DNA from: Kalaharituber pfeilii | Taxonomy: Eukaryota > Ascomycota > Pezizomycetes > Pezizales > Pezizaceae | Direction: 5' to 3' | DNA length: 64,000 nt | Assembly: GCA_015179045.1 (NCBI GenBank) | Contig: WHUZ01000018.1 | Span: 496,001-560,000 of the forward strand | In this document: piece by piece, positions 46,100-58,266 of the stretch | Layout: every line of letters starts with the position of its first letter | How positions within the stretch are numbered: the stretch's first letter is position 1 | Position numbers and translations under genes: made by a program | Notes under the pieces: model-generated | What the model was told of the DNA's origin: nothing | Databases searched by the model: none | What the model saw: only the letters and a program-made list of their open reading frames with translations

Positions 46100-47824
46100 T
46101 TACCCCCCCCTTTTCCCATCCCCCAACCCCCGCTTCCTCCCCGCGGTGCCGCCACCAACCGCTACCTCCGCCTCCACCTCACTCCCCACCTCCCCCGTCC
46201 CCTCCTCAACCCATATCTTCCACTGTATCAGCACCCTCCCTTCTCCTTCCTTCCTTCCCTCGCTCACAAACTCCACCGTATCCTCTCCGAGCCAGGGTAA
46301 TGTGTCCCACCGTCCTCCTGTTCTCCTACCCTGTGACCTCTTGACACCAGCACTACCAGCACCGACACTCACACCCCTCATCACAATCCCTGTCCTGTTA
46401 CCAGCGGAATACTCCCGCGAAAGCGTTCTCCATGCTTCGGCCCTCCTCGCCGCCACTTTGACGTATCCGCCTACCGCTACCAGAACACTCAACACATCCC
46501 TTCTCCTCCTCATCTTTTCCAGCGCAGGCAGGAGCTCGCGGCGAGACCACGACGAGACGCTCGTGCACGTGATCTTTTCTACCTGCGGCACCGCATCCAC
46601 TTCCCCCACGCCCTTGTCCGACTGTCCGTCAATGGAGCGTTGCACGCCGGGTATGGGGATCGACACGTCAAACTCGACCCGGAAGAACAGAAGCTTGTCC
46701 GGCATGTGTCCTGCCAGTGTCGTATGAAATATCCTTTTCCCCGTATCCAATCCCGCTTCCACTTCCACGTCCCTCCCCACCTCTGTTAAGGTGGAGGGAG
46801 GCGGCGGCGACATCAATACACTCACATGCTTCGTTACCACAAACGGCGCCCAGGTCATCAAAGTTTTCGCCGAAAGCTGTTTTGTCAGGTACAGGGGGCG
46901 GACACTTGGTATCTCATCCTCCTCTTCCGATTTCTTCTCTATACGACCAGCTCCTACTCGACCGTCCATCGTCTGCGTCCCAACATGTTGCGCAACTGAC
47001 GGAGCCGGTAATATAGTCTCTCCCAGCAAAGATGCATCGTTCGTCATCAGCAGCGCCTTGACCAGTTCGCCCACGTCTCTCCCACCTAAGCCCTCCCCAC
47101 CCGATCCCAATATATCCCTACCCGCATCCCCCTCCACCCTACTCTTTTTCCGCTCTTCCTCCTCTGCCCGCTCCCCTTCCAGATCCTCCTCCAGCCCCCT
47201 CTTCACCCCTCTCAACTTCCCCACCTCGTTCTCTAGCGCCCTCTTTCGCTCCAGCAGGGCATTGACCAAGTCTGCCTCCCCTAGCCCCATTCCCTTCCCC
47301 TGTTTCTCCTTCCCTTTCTCCTTCTCATGTGCGCTGTCTTCAACGGGATATCTCTCCTTTACGCCTGCTGGAAGCTGTCGGTTTGTATTCGCATTTTTAG
47401 GGATTCCAAAACCACGTTCCTTCTCCTTCTGTGCACCCTTCTGTGACCCTCTTATTTTGCCGGGAACCTTTCCCATCCTAATCCCTATTCCCGCTGTCCG
47501 GTCCTTGGGCTCCCTACCAGAATATCCCCCGTATCCGCTCTTGACCGGAGACTTTCCCTTCCCGACCCTAGCCATTGTAGCAGTAGCAGTTGCGGAAGGC
47601 GGGGGTGGGATGTCAAACGAGAACCTCAACCCTCCTCCCACCCCTTTACCTCCTCTTACTCCTCCTGCTCCATGAGCCTTCGCCGCTGCTGCCGTACCAC
47701 TTGGGGAAGGGTGTGCGGTTTTGTTGGGCGATGGGGTGGGAGGGCCAGAGGGGGCGGGAGAGGAGAAGAGGGCGTCAGCGGTGGGGGAGGTGTGCGTGAG
47801 CTGTGGAGATTGTATTGTCGTCAT
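46100..47824 (-). CDS. Putative kinetochore protein, CENP-P/Ctf19-like (tentative)
   Basis: A single 574-residue frame starting MTTIQSPQLTHTSP. Residues 1-160 are disordered and basic. A coiled coil follows at about 180-230 (ADLVNALLERKRALENEVGK, GLEEDLEGERAEEEERKKSR). The C-terminal half is more ordered: SAKTLMTWAPFVVTKHVSVL, FHTTLAGHMPDKLLFFRVEF, KITCTSVSSWSRRELLPALE and VLVAVGGYVKVAARRAEAW. The coiled coil followed by this pattern recalls fungal CENP-P/Ctf19-type subunits of the inner kinetochore COMA complex. That match is from memory of the family and weak. No enzymatic motif, membrane segment or targeting signal is visible. The long unbroken frame in G/C-biased sequence supports a real gene. 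Confidence 0.55.
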   Translation of the reverse strand: MTTIQSPQLTHTSPTADALFSSPAPSGPPTPSPNKTAHPSPSGTAAAAKAHGAGGVRGGKGVGGGLRFSFDIPPPPSATATATMARVGKGKSPVKSGYGGYSGREPKDRTAGIGIRMGKVPGKIRGSQKGAQKEKERGFGIPKNANTNRQLPAGVKERYPVEDSAHEKEKGKEKQGKGMGLGEADLVNALLERKRALENEVGKLRGVKRGLEEDLEGERAEEEERKKSRVEGDAGRDILGSGGEGLGGRDVGELVKALLMTNDASLLGETILPAPSVAQHVGTQTMDGRVGAGRIEKKSEEEDEIPSVRPLYLTKQLSAKTLMTWAPFVVTKHVSVLMSPPPPSTLTEVGRDVEVEAGLDTGKRIFHTTLAGHMPDKLLFFRVEFDVSIPIPGVQRSIDGQSDKGVGEVDAVPQVEKITCTSVSSWSRRELLPALEKMRRRRDVLSVLVAVGGYVKVAARRAEAWRTLSREYSAGNRTGIVMRGVSVGAGSAGVKRSQGRRTGGRWDTLPWLGEDTVEFVSEGRKEGEGRVLIQWKIWVEEGTGEVGSEVEAEVAVGGGTAGRKRGLGDGKRGG

Positions 47825-50800
47825 CTTAAGTTGTCGTGAACGGGGAGAGCATTAATGACAGTAGTGAAAAGGTGTGAAAAAGTAACGCTTGTATGTCCCC
47901 GTATGGTCCTGTCCCGTATTGATCCCGTGAAGGTTTTCCGTTTCGAATGATACCCAACCAAACCCTTTCAACCCAATCGGCCAGCCTCTCGCGCTGACTG
48001 AACTTGTGTTTTTCCTTTCCCCAGTCCAATCCAATCCAATCCAACCCTGGTGGTCTAATTCTTACTCCAACAAGAAATAATAAGAATAAAAGTTGACAAA
48101 ACCTGTGAAAAGTTTAGATTGTTTTGCTTTGTTCGTCAACGCGCGTGTTGTCCCGCCCTTTCGCTTGAAGAGTTAGAGAAGATTGTGGGTGTTCTGGTTA
48201 GGTTTTGGGGTAGTTGAAACAGGTTCGAATCGGGCAACTTTCAACGCGGCGAGCATTCGGTCGATGTTACCACCCCCGGTTCCCAAATGCGGACAAGCGT
48301 AATCCATCTCACAAACCAAAACAAACCACCACAAGAGTCAAACCCCACAATTAATTCGCAACATCAATCAACCACAACAAACACAAAGCAAATATAGCAT
48401 CTTCATTCATGATCATCCTTTTTAAATATATATACAAACTAGTAAATACTATAATATTCAGTGTCTATTGTGTCGCCATTGCGTCTAACGATCTCAAAAG
48501 CCTTGATATACTGCGTGCCCACGTACAGGAAGGAACGCCTTGCGTCTACCAAGGCACAAGGGATATATATAAGGGACGTTGTGCCACTTTACCCCCCCAT
48601 CACCCCACCAGGATACTGCACAGGCATAGCTTCTGAAGAGCTTTCCACAACCAAATTCCAAACAATGAACGCTGAAAGGATTTGCCTGGCTCGAGGCTGG
48701 CATTGATACCTTCATGTGGAGAATTATCAGCTTTGGTGCGGGATCGGTCTAGGTGAAGGAGCAGTAGGTTTTTCCATGGCGTCGTCTCATGATTTACTTC
48801 CGCCGACATAGACCAGTTTTCTAAGGAGGGTGCTTTATTACGATGGGAAAATAAAGACGGCATGGTGGATACGGCCAGAACGTTCATCAAAGCATCTGAA
48901 ACGAGGAGGAAGAGCGACACCAATGCAGAAATACAATAGGTACCCTTCAAGCCGTTGGGAAGGCATCAGCGCTTCGGAGGATAGACTCACTATGAAATTG
49001 AATCAGATAGAGGATCAGGCGAAAGGTAGAAATTCCCGCAAGTTTGTTGGGAATTGAGGACCTTTAGCGGTTCACAATTTTGTGCAGTATTGTAGTAGTA
49101 ATTTGAGTATAATATAAAATGAGAAGAGTTAATTTGCTCACGAGTAAAGTGTATGAAATCTTGTATATTTTATTTGAGTATATACACTTTTTGTGTATCC
49201 TGAGATTGCGTGTAATTGACACGGCTAGTGGGGAGGGATTTGTTGGTGATGTTGTTTTCTTGGTAGGGACCTGAAAAGGAAGGGTATCATATATTTGCAA
49301 GTTCCGATAGCGTTATTATAGACGCTCTTTCTTAGTCTGGTTGCACAAGCACCCTGCTGTTTTTTGTTCTCCGCAGAGGATAAGCCGTCGGATGGGATGG
49401 GATATGTTTTATGTTCCTGTTTCATGGCGGACGAGATGGGATAGGAAAGAAGTTGAGGGTGTCGACCTTCAATGGTCACCTGTGTGGAGGAGTGAGCGAT
49501 ACTCGTTAGATAGCTACATTATGTTCGCCATCAATGATATCCCCGCAAAAGAGCCATTCTTTTGCAGGCCAAGTACTCTGGATATTTTTTTTAAAAATGT
49601 TTATTCCAGACTTGAAGGTCACGTGCATTGTAACAAACCTGCTCGTAGCCGTTACGCACTAACTATAAGCAGATAGCGGAACTTGCCGTGATCTATTCTA
49701 TGCTTTATTACATCACGCATAGATATGCTTTCGCTCTGAATTTCTCGCTGTCTAACTCTGTAATAAGTACCAGTGCCCCCAAACAGGTGTGGTCCCTTGA
49801 CCTGAGGTAGCAGGTCTGAATCTCACGGACACAGGGCGATATCATAACCTATGAGGACTCACAAAATATCATTCCCATACATAAATCCAACACCAAACAT
49901 GTCGAAAAAAATCCGGGCTGTGCAAGCTGCTTTTCAATCATCACAGAAATCAAACACGGAGTACTTGTACAAGATCTTATTACATTATTGTGGCTGACAA
50001 TCGAGATGAATGTTCTTGCCCCCCTCCCCAGAATGATCACGACTGCCTGTTCAAGGTGAATACCGGCTAAGGAACTAGTCTTTTAAAACCACTCTTTTCT
50101 TCCAATGCAGGAATAATTGTTACCGCAGCAACTGGTATCACTGTTCTGAAGGCAAAAAAACACCTGTGCAACTCTACAACCGTCACAGCATTGCTGATGT
50201 CGAAACGAAAAGAAACCCACGCCATCGGTGTTCCCGCAGAGTTGTGTTGGGAGTTGGCGGATGTCCTAAAGGAAGTGTCTTCCATACGCACAATTCAAAA
50301 TTAGAATATGCCCGGGACAAGTACAAAAGTTCTTTGTTTTGTGAAATTCTTCTAGGTATTACCAAAGACAAAGGCTATCCATTTTGCTTTTTGAATCTGA
50401 ACCCGTTAGCGGCTTTTCAGAGTCTACGAAAAGACTCGTTGTGGAAAAAGAGAAAACGGGTCAATTGCGACGGTGACGGAGAATTCATTCCCAAATGAGT
50501 GGAAACGAATTATATGCAAAAAATATCTCACACCTTAATTCCCCTGAAATGAATGGGATCACTGAAAAAGAGGGGTGAAAATCGTACCACGCCAGTTCCA
50601 TGATATGGGAATGCCCGTCTTTCGGTCTTTTGCTGTTACCCACATTTTCAAGGGGGGAGAGTTCTTAACGAAACAGGACAAGTTCACAGTTTCCATCTCC
50701 AAAAACCTTCATCTCGAGACAACTGTGTTGAACAAGCCAAACAAGAATGTGGTATAAAAACCCTATTTCAGACATATTTGCAGGCCATTGAAATTTTCCT

Positions 50801-52139
50801 TTTTTGTTCCCCGGAGAATATGGTCCCCGAAAAAAAAAAAAAAAAAAAAAAAAAAAGGTACACATGAAAAAAAAAAAAAAAGGATACGGCTCCGTTTTTA
50901 CCCTCAAAAATCAAATGTATACAACTGCTTTAAGCTATGGTATAGAGTTTATTTTTTCCCACCATGTCCTTCCACTGAAGATTCAACCATTAACATCACC
51001 GTGAAGGATATGCGGTTTTACTCTTAGTAGCTCAACAAAGGGACGCGGGAAGAGGGGGAAAATGGAACGCCTACTCTTTAGAGTACTCGCTACTCTCTTC
51101 CTCAATCTCGCGACAGAGCCCTTGGTCATTTAGTAACGGGCGTTGAATTTTTTATATCCTTCGTTACCTACTAACTTGCTTACATGCAAAACTATTCGGG
51201 AACCTCTTGTTTGCTCTAAATTAATCAGAAAGTGCAATAATAAATCCACTTCCAGTCTCTGCTCCATCAGATACTTTTCGAGTAACGTCCCGTAACTATA
51301 GAGCACGTTTCTCTCCCGGCCTTAGCAAGCGTAAATGAAAAACTTCTCCCCTCCGAGGAAAGGAAACGAACACATGAGATGGAAAAAAAAAAAAAAAAAT
51401 ACAATTCCCATTCTGGCGATGAATTTGACGTAGTAGTGCCAAAAGGGTAAACATATAAAGGAATAAAGAAAAGACGAACTGTTTTCGTATGAACGGTTGA
51501 ATTCTTCGTCTTATAAAATTAAAAAAAAAAGAAAAATAAGCTAGCTGAGCATGTACACGTATTAAAAATAAGTCGGCATCAACAAAGCCAAAGGTTTAAT
51601 GCACTCATTCCACCTCCATCACCAGTGGATGATTCCAGTTATGGTGAAAGAATTAGAAGATACCTGGGAGGCAGCCCCTCCTTTCCAATGTAGTAAACTC
51701 TCTCAACCCAAGGTATAACTCTAGTAGCCGCGGCTATGTGGAAAACACCTGACATAGCTGCCTTTGCTGCTATATGGGATTGCATGTTGCAGAAACCTGT
51801 TGCGTTTTTGCTTCCATTGTAAAACCTTTTTCAAATGTAAAATCCGCATAAATCAAGGAGAAAGGGGAAAAAGAAAGAAAAAAGGGAAAAAAAAGTAAAC
51901 CTCATACACCACATACCACGTTATAGTCATAGCCAGATGAAAAAAGAACATAGAACCAAACGTTAAAAAGGAAAGAAAAACCAGAGGTGAGAGATGAAAT
52001 AAAACATACAGATGCAAAAAATAAAAATAAAATGAAGAGCCCAAGACACAGCCCACAGCCAGCTACTGAATCAAATCTCCCCCCTCCCCAGTCCAAAGCA
52101 TAATCACATTCTCTTTCTCTCTCTACGCGAACACGCAAC
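47825..52139. other. 4.3-kb region without a supportable gene
   Basis: Next to the upstream gene there is a short CCAAT tandem (about 48026-48042). Frames at 48600-48950 (minus, hydrophobic start MKGTYCISALVSLFLLVSDA) and 50166-50498 (plus) are open but lack recognisable motifs; the second could be debris of a gene. Two adjacent A tracts lie at 50830-50856 and 50866-50881. The end of the region is A/T-rich with further A runs (about 51380-51398 and 51520-51535). No RNA gene or terminal repeats were recognised. Confidence 0.45.
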
Positions 52140-54488
52140 CTACGCCACTCTCCCTCCCTCCATAGTCTCCACCTGTATCCCAGCCTCAACCGCCTTTGCC
52201 TCCGCAGCGTCCGAACTCGACTCAGAATTCCCCTGTGGCACTGGTTGGATCACGTCCTCTTGCGACTGCGATGCCCCCCCACTCGTAGTTCCTTCATCAA
52301 TCATTCCCGATAGACTCCCAAAGTTCAAACTCAGCTCTCTCAACCTCCTTATGTTCTCCTCTTCCTCATTGTCCCTACTGTTATCACTGGCGGAAGCCTC
52401 CCCTTCTTTTGATAACGAGGACGATGACGACTCCCCCTCCATGTCATTCGACCTTTCGACCGCCTTCCCTTTCCCATTCGCACTTGATTCCCCTACCTCC
52501 CCACCAACCGCACTCCCTCTCTCTGCTTTCAGCCTCTCCTCTTCTTCCTTTTTTCTCGCTTCCGCCTCCTCCTTTTTCTTCCTCTCCTCCTCTTCTAAAA
52601 TACTCAACCGTATCGCCTCCCTCAACATCATCTCCTCTAAATCAACCATCCTACTTCTTCTCCTAGTAGCAGCAGGCGAATTATCGGGTCCCCTACCATT
52701 CCCACCAATTCCCATCAACCCCAGCCCCGCAGCACTGAGTGACTCTAACCTTTCCCCGCCAGCCCGAGGCGTCCCTGTTCCGCTTCCTCCAGGCGAGGGC
52801 GATTCACTACCATGAGTCCCTGGCAAACCAGCACGTCTCATTAGTCTCCTGCTAGCGAAAGACCCAGATCCCCCACCTGATCCAGAACTATTACCAGATT
52901 CTCTAGTTGTATTGCTAAGCAAGAAAGCAGCATTATGCAAGGCAGTAGCAGCAGCAGCACGCCGTGCAGCTTGATTCCGAGCAGATTGCAGCTTGTGTGC
53001 CCAATCCGGCCGAATCTGATCTGTTGTAACCACTTCAGCAGCAGTTGAAGCAAAAGCTTGTTTCCGCCTGGACCCAGTTCCGGGGGGGGAGATGATGGGG
53101 TGCTTGGAGATTGCGGCACAGATGAGTCCGGCGTGTTAAAGTCTCCAAGCCCAAGTCCAGCAATATATGATGGCGCTAGTGAATCCGAGTACACCAACCC
53201 ACGCCTGAACGGTGGGGGACTGTAAACCACTCCAAAATCAGTTTCCTTGCAAAATGGACACGAGGCAGGCTCCGAAATCAGTAGATCCGGGTTCGTAAAT
53301 GATTCCCCGTTGTTATTCTGAATTTGCTCGTGTTCTGGTAAATGCGGGTCCGCCCGCTTAATCTGTACGAAACACTCCGAGCAAATATCGTAATCACAAC
53401 ACCTGGTTCTGTTCATCCATGGTGGGTAGTAGAGGAAGCAAATTGGACATTCTTTTGCGTTCTTGTATAGCGCAGCTTCGATTGGGCGGCCATCGACGTA
53501 GTTCCCTTGTATATTGGTTTCCAATGGATTTGTGGTGGATGCTATTTGCACTGGATTGCAAGGAGAGGATATGGTTAAAGTCTTGCTCCTAGCACGAGAA
53601 GTGGATGGTGCAGTATTACCCCCTGATCGTGAAGAACAATCTGATGTATAAGAATGTGACCGAGACCGAGTTCCAATTGGAACCGTGAGATGCAGCGCAG
53701 GGTCTGAGGCATTTGGGTTGGTGGGAGCTACTGCTGGAGAAGCAGCAAGTGGAGACTCCGATTCACACTCTACCTCTGGCCCTGGTATGGGAAGGCCACG
53801 GACAGCAGCAACAATCTGCGCATCTGTCCAGTCCTCCTCAAAATCAGGTAGCCCTTTCCAAAACGGCGCAAGCTTCCGCTCAAGCTTTTCAAATTGCCTT
53901 AGTAAACTCAAATTGCAAGTAGATGGAGTACAGACGTACCATTAAATGCCGAACAATCTTTTCCTTGAAGTCCTGCGGACCAGTATAAACTCCCTGGGTG
54001 ACTAGGAAACCGCCTTCAGTTGTACAACACTCAATTAGTTCTTATCATGTCACCTAGGAGAAGGAATACAACAAACCGTCACAGGACTCCTCCCTCAAAC
54101 TCCTCTGCCTTTCCTTTTCTCTCTCCCTTTCCCTTTCCGCTTTCCTAGCCTCCCTTGCTTCTCTTTCCTCTTCCCTCGACCTTGCACTTCTCTCATGCCG
54201 TCCCGATCCACTACCCACAATACCTAATCCAAACAGTGCATGCTCCAGATTCCTAGCCCGTGACTCCGCATCTCTATCCCTATCCCGGTCTCGTTCCCTA
54301 CGAGAGGAATATGACGATGAACCTGCGGCACCCGGGCCAGGGGCTATCCCACTCCCCCCAACAAATGGATTACTAGATCGTCCATCATTTGCATTTGACC
54401 CGCTACGGTAGCGGGATGACGAGGAAGCTGAACGGGAGTGACCTTGAGCGTAAGGAGACCCAGTTTCTCTTGTCGACGTATTACCCAT
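52140..54488 (-). CDS. SIP5: SIP5, Snf1-interacting RING-like protein, with an apparent 1-bp frame break
   Basis: Exons are 54488-54077, 54013-53940 and 53884-52140; about 743 residues once the frame break is bridged. The start MGNTSTRE offers an N-myristoylation glycine as in yeast Sip5. An Arg/Glu-rich charged helix follows, then the family core GGFLVTQGVYTGPQDFKEKI and LERKLAPFWKGLPDFEEDW. A zinc-binding RING-like module comes next: ECPICFLYYPPWMNRTRCC, ICSECFVQIK and SCPFCKETDFGVVY. The second half has TTDQIRPDWAHKLQSARNQA, a conserved helix LEEMMLREAIRLSILEEEER, and a low-complexity tail. Yeast Sip5 links the Snf1 kinase to its phosphatase. The frame is lost in the G8 run at 53082-53089 (C8 on the coding strand), between STPSSPPP and GTGSRRKQAF; one more base restores it. 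Confidence 0.85.
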
Positions 54489-56718
54489 AGCTTAGGCCAA
54501 TAGGCTGCCTGGGGCAATGGTAAGGTTTGGCTCGTTGAAATGATGCTTCCCAGCCCCCACCGCGCTGCTTCGTTACTTACTACTTCTGTTGATGGTTATT
54601 ACCCGAAGATCCCTCGAGTCGTTGTGGGGGGATGAAGTTTATGTAGTCTGTGCCCTGGTTTTATGCGGGCAGTGAAAGATTGTAGAAAGCTTTCTGAGTT
54701 GCCACAGCGATGTTGTGTGTGTGGGGGGGGGAGGTGGGGGAGTACCAGCGAGTGAGGCCAAGTCAGGTCACCAGAATTTGACTTCTATTGTCAATAAGGT
54801 TTCACGCACGCTACCAACGCAAGAGAGGAACCTTTTGCTTGGGCGGCAAGAACAAGTAGAGGGAGAAAAAAAAAAGGCAAGAAAAAAAAATTAATAATAA
54901 AAATAAACAAAAGGAATGCTGGCCGCCTTTCGCAACACAATCTGAGAGAGGTATGGTTGGTTGTATAGAAGGAGGGGACGGTGGCGTAAGTAGAGTTGAC
55001 CGACCGAATGAAGCAAGCTAAGCTTGTTTATGTTGTTATGACAAGCAGCTGACAACGGTATCACCTTAGAATAGGTAGGTGGAGGGGAGGGCAGTAATTA
55101 GATGCAAGCAATAAGAATAGGTAGAGGGGGGCAGTAATTAGATGCAAGCAATAGGTACAGTACCTAGTACTCTGAGCTGGGGTGGGGCGAGGGATAGCCG
55201 TTGAGAAGTGAAGAAGTAGCTCCGGCCACAGAGGAACGGGTAAGGATGGGGGGACGACTAGTGCGGACAAGTGTGGCTGCGGGGAGCAGGGATGAGGGGG
55301 CGGCGTCAATGGACGGGCTCTGTCCGTGGTCGAGCGGATGGCGGCGCTGGATAGCTGCCTCGCGGCGCGGTAGTCTGGCGGTAATGAGTGCTGGCCAGAG
55401 GGGGGCAAGATGCGCGAGTGGATGGATGTAGTCCCTTAGCCACTCCAAGTTTTCCCTAGAGCATGTGAAGGCAAGGAGAAGGAGGAGGAGGAGGAGGAGG
55501 AGAAGAAGGAGGAGAAGGAAGATTTGCGAGGCTGCAACCAGAGTGAAGCAGCAGCGTCACGCTGCAAGGCAGGCCCGGAGCCAGTCAGGTCAGGTCAGGT
55601 CGGGAAGATGTACTGAGTACAGAACTGTAAATCGATATGAGGGGGCTGGGGGGGTGGATGGTGCAGGGGCGGCGAGGGTGGCATAGCATACGGCCGCAGC
55701 GGGCAGCAAGCGGGCGTCACGGGGGCAGCCTCTACAAGTGGGTGCCGACTGGCACTCGGGCGCCGGCCTTGTTACATGCAACTTCACAGCATACCGTCCG
55801 GCGGCCCCCCGTCGCCCCACAAGTAAGTTACTACATCATGCCTCATGCCTCATGCCTCATGCCCAAGCTTGCAATGCAAGCCCACCACCCCTCAACCCAA
55901 CTGATGCGATCCTGCATTGCTTATTTCTGCTTGTTCCAGATCCAAGATACACGGCAACGTGACTAATATCAACGTTCTGCAACTGCCTACCAACCCTGGT
56001 CTCACTCGATCTTCAGGAAACTGAAATCGTTTGTAGCCCCACGCGCCCTCGGCATACGCCGCACTCTTGCGGCCCCCGTCAGTGCTTCTGAAACCCAAAC
56101 ACAAATAACCAACACCCCCACCCCCCCAATCCCACCAGTCTATCATAACCAAGAATCCCCATTCTTCTCAATCTTAAAATACCTTCACATAATCATGGCG
56201 CTTTAAAACCTCGATCGTACCCGTGGCCAGAACTACTCTCCGTGTAGTCGGGGTAGAACATCCGTTGCTGCCGAGTAAGCTAATGCAATGTATCTGGCCT
56301 AGGCTAGAAAGTTTGAGACTACATAAGTATCTACGGTTGAGCAGATGCGGCGGTCGGTGCAAGACGTACCGGGAACCAGTGCAAAACTGAGGGTAACCAT
56401 GGTCACAGGTTCTACCTCCGGGCTATAAGCTCAACCTTCAATATCAAGATGTCTCCGGGATAATTTATGCCACATTGTAAAGAATTGTTTAGCCCATGGG
56501 AATACTATTTGTATACAAGCTATTATGTATTACAAAATCCCCTTGCTACAATCGCCCTCAAATTAATGTGTTACTCAAACGATCCCGCTGCAAACATCAT
56601 CATTCAAAATCTCATATCGTCGTAACAACACAACAAATTGCAAACCTTTAGCTATTCTCAGATCCCCCCACGATAGCCGATACTACCTTTACCCTCCGCT
56701 TTCATGAAGATTCGAACG
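54489..56718. other. Intergenic with several short tandem repeats
   Basis: No gene is supportable. Repeats seen: GCAGTAATTAGATGCAAGCA at 55091-55110 and again at 55131-55150; a (GGA)n tract at about 55478-55502; (GGTCA)n at about 55585-55600; (CATGCCT)n at about 55839-55860. Confidence 0.55.
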
Positions 56719-58266
56719 TCAATTCCCAACCCCACTCCCTGTCCCCGTCCTCTCCTCCAAACATCCCTCATGCCACGGCTCCCACTTCAACTCCGTCTTC
56801 GGCTTCCCTTTCTCCCTCGCCTTCTCCCCTGCTCCAACAGGCACCGGGACCTTCCCCCTCCTCCTCACTACCGGCAACTCCGCCTTCCCGCCTCCACCCA
56901 CACCTACAGTCGCAGCACCCCCACTAAACGTCAATCTCCCACATTTTTTACATCGCTCATTATACACTCCCACATAGCAGCAAAGCATCTCCAGCAGCAG
57001 TCTCAAATTTCCCGGCTGCGGTCTTCCCGCCACAGCCCTTATAACCCCCGTATACAGATGTGGTGTTATTGGAGCATCTGGCTGCGTCGCAGACACGAGC
57101 GAAAGGATAGTGTATCTATACCCTGGGCCACTGGCGTTGCTGCTGCTGCCCCCTGTAGTATCCTTTGGCGACACTGCAATCGTAAACAACAAATTGACCG
57201 GTGGAGGCAGCGTGACTTTGATGTGCGCAACTACCGAGGCCAACTTCAATGTATTGTTCCCTCCCGCAAGCTCCCCGCCTTGCCCACCACCACCGACACC
57301 ACTAGATGCTAAATCCCCCACACCTCCACCCACTGAATGAACGTATTCCATCTTGACTCTCTTCCACGCCTCCTCAACTCCCTCTCCCCTCTCAAGTTTC
57401 CCCTTAAACTCCTCGACAACCTCTCTCGGCTCCCTTCCCTCCTCCTTTCGCTCCTCCTCGTCCCTCTTCGCATCCTCATCCTCCAGCTCTGCCTCCCCGT
57501 TGTCTCCCTCCTTCGGCCCCTCATCGATAACCATCTCCTCCCCCGCTGCTGCGCTCCTCCTCCTCTTCCTCTCCAACGCCTCCTTTTGTACTTGCTTCTG
57601 CCTCTCCTCTCTCTCCTTTGCGTCCTCTCGTTCCTGCTCGTTAACAATCAATACACCCTCCGGCATCCCATCTTTCAATCCCCACCGGCGTATACCCTCA
57701 CGACTAGCTGCGCGGGACTGCGACGCGTGTTCCATCAAATACCGATTCGCCGTGTATAGTTGCGTAAATTGCAGGACCTCCTCTGACGCAGCGACTGCGC
57801 GGGAAGAGAAGTCATTGAACAGTTCCTCAGCTATTCATATAACGTCAGTTAACATCCATACTCACCCATATATGTGAAGAGGGAGTATACGGCTCGCATA
57901 GTCTGCTGTCAATGGCTGAATCATCCTCGGAATCGTAGACCTCAAATGGTTCAGCTTTGAATGCATCTCCTCTAGCTTCCTCAAACTATCCACTATCCTT
58001 TCCTCATCCCACTCTCCCCCCACTTGCCCTGCTCCTGTGCTTCCATCTACATTACTACCAGCTGTGGTACTAGCAGCACCGTCCTTTCCTGCGTCCGTCT
58101 CCTTTCCATCGGGCAGATTTGATGTCTTGAGGCCTAACATTGGCTGGGGACCATTGTCCGTTCCACCCGGCACATTGCTGATATGGTTCGCATCACTCTG
58201 TTGGCGTGTCGCGTTTAGAGGGGGGGCTGTGGAGGGTTGTGGAGGGGCAACGTTCATCCTGTACAT
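56719..58266 (-). CDS. MED27: Mediator complex subunit 27 (fungal Med27)
   Basis: Exons are 58266-57891 and 57830-56719, giving 495 residues. The intron uses the donor C|GTATAC, not the nearer GTGAGT, because the latter leads to an immediate stop. The N-terminal helix ERIVDSLRKLEEMHSKLNHL followed by RSTIPRMIQPLTADYAS matches Mediator tail subunits. The C-terminus has LLLEMLCCYVGVYNERCKKC, a GRL segment and WEPWHEGCL, the Cys/His-containing end typical of Med27. In between lies a charged Glu/Lys/Arg-rich region (about 190-260) and a beta-rich part (HIKVTLPPPVNLLFTIAVSP). The protein belongs to the Mediator tail and passes activator signals to RNA polymerase II. It is longer than many fungal orthologues, mostly because of the charged insert. 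An ATG at 58257 is an alternative start. Confidence 0.72.

Noticed and set aside
48180..48260. GGTTCGAATC at about 48222 as a tRNA T-arm
   Set aside because: No matching acceptor, D-arm or anticodon stem is present around it.
48600..48950. Frame with a hydrophobic start (MKGTYCISALVSLFLLVSDA) as a secreted protein
   Set aside because: The first residues look signal-like, but the rest has no cysteine pattern or conserved segment and all three frames nearby are equally open. I cannot support it.
53041..53110. An intron instead of a frameshift in SIP5
   Set aside because: The conserved segments on both sides abut with no missing or extra residues and no GT-AG pair of suitable length exists; one base in the G8 run explains it fully.
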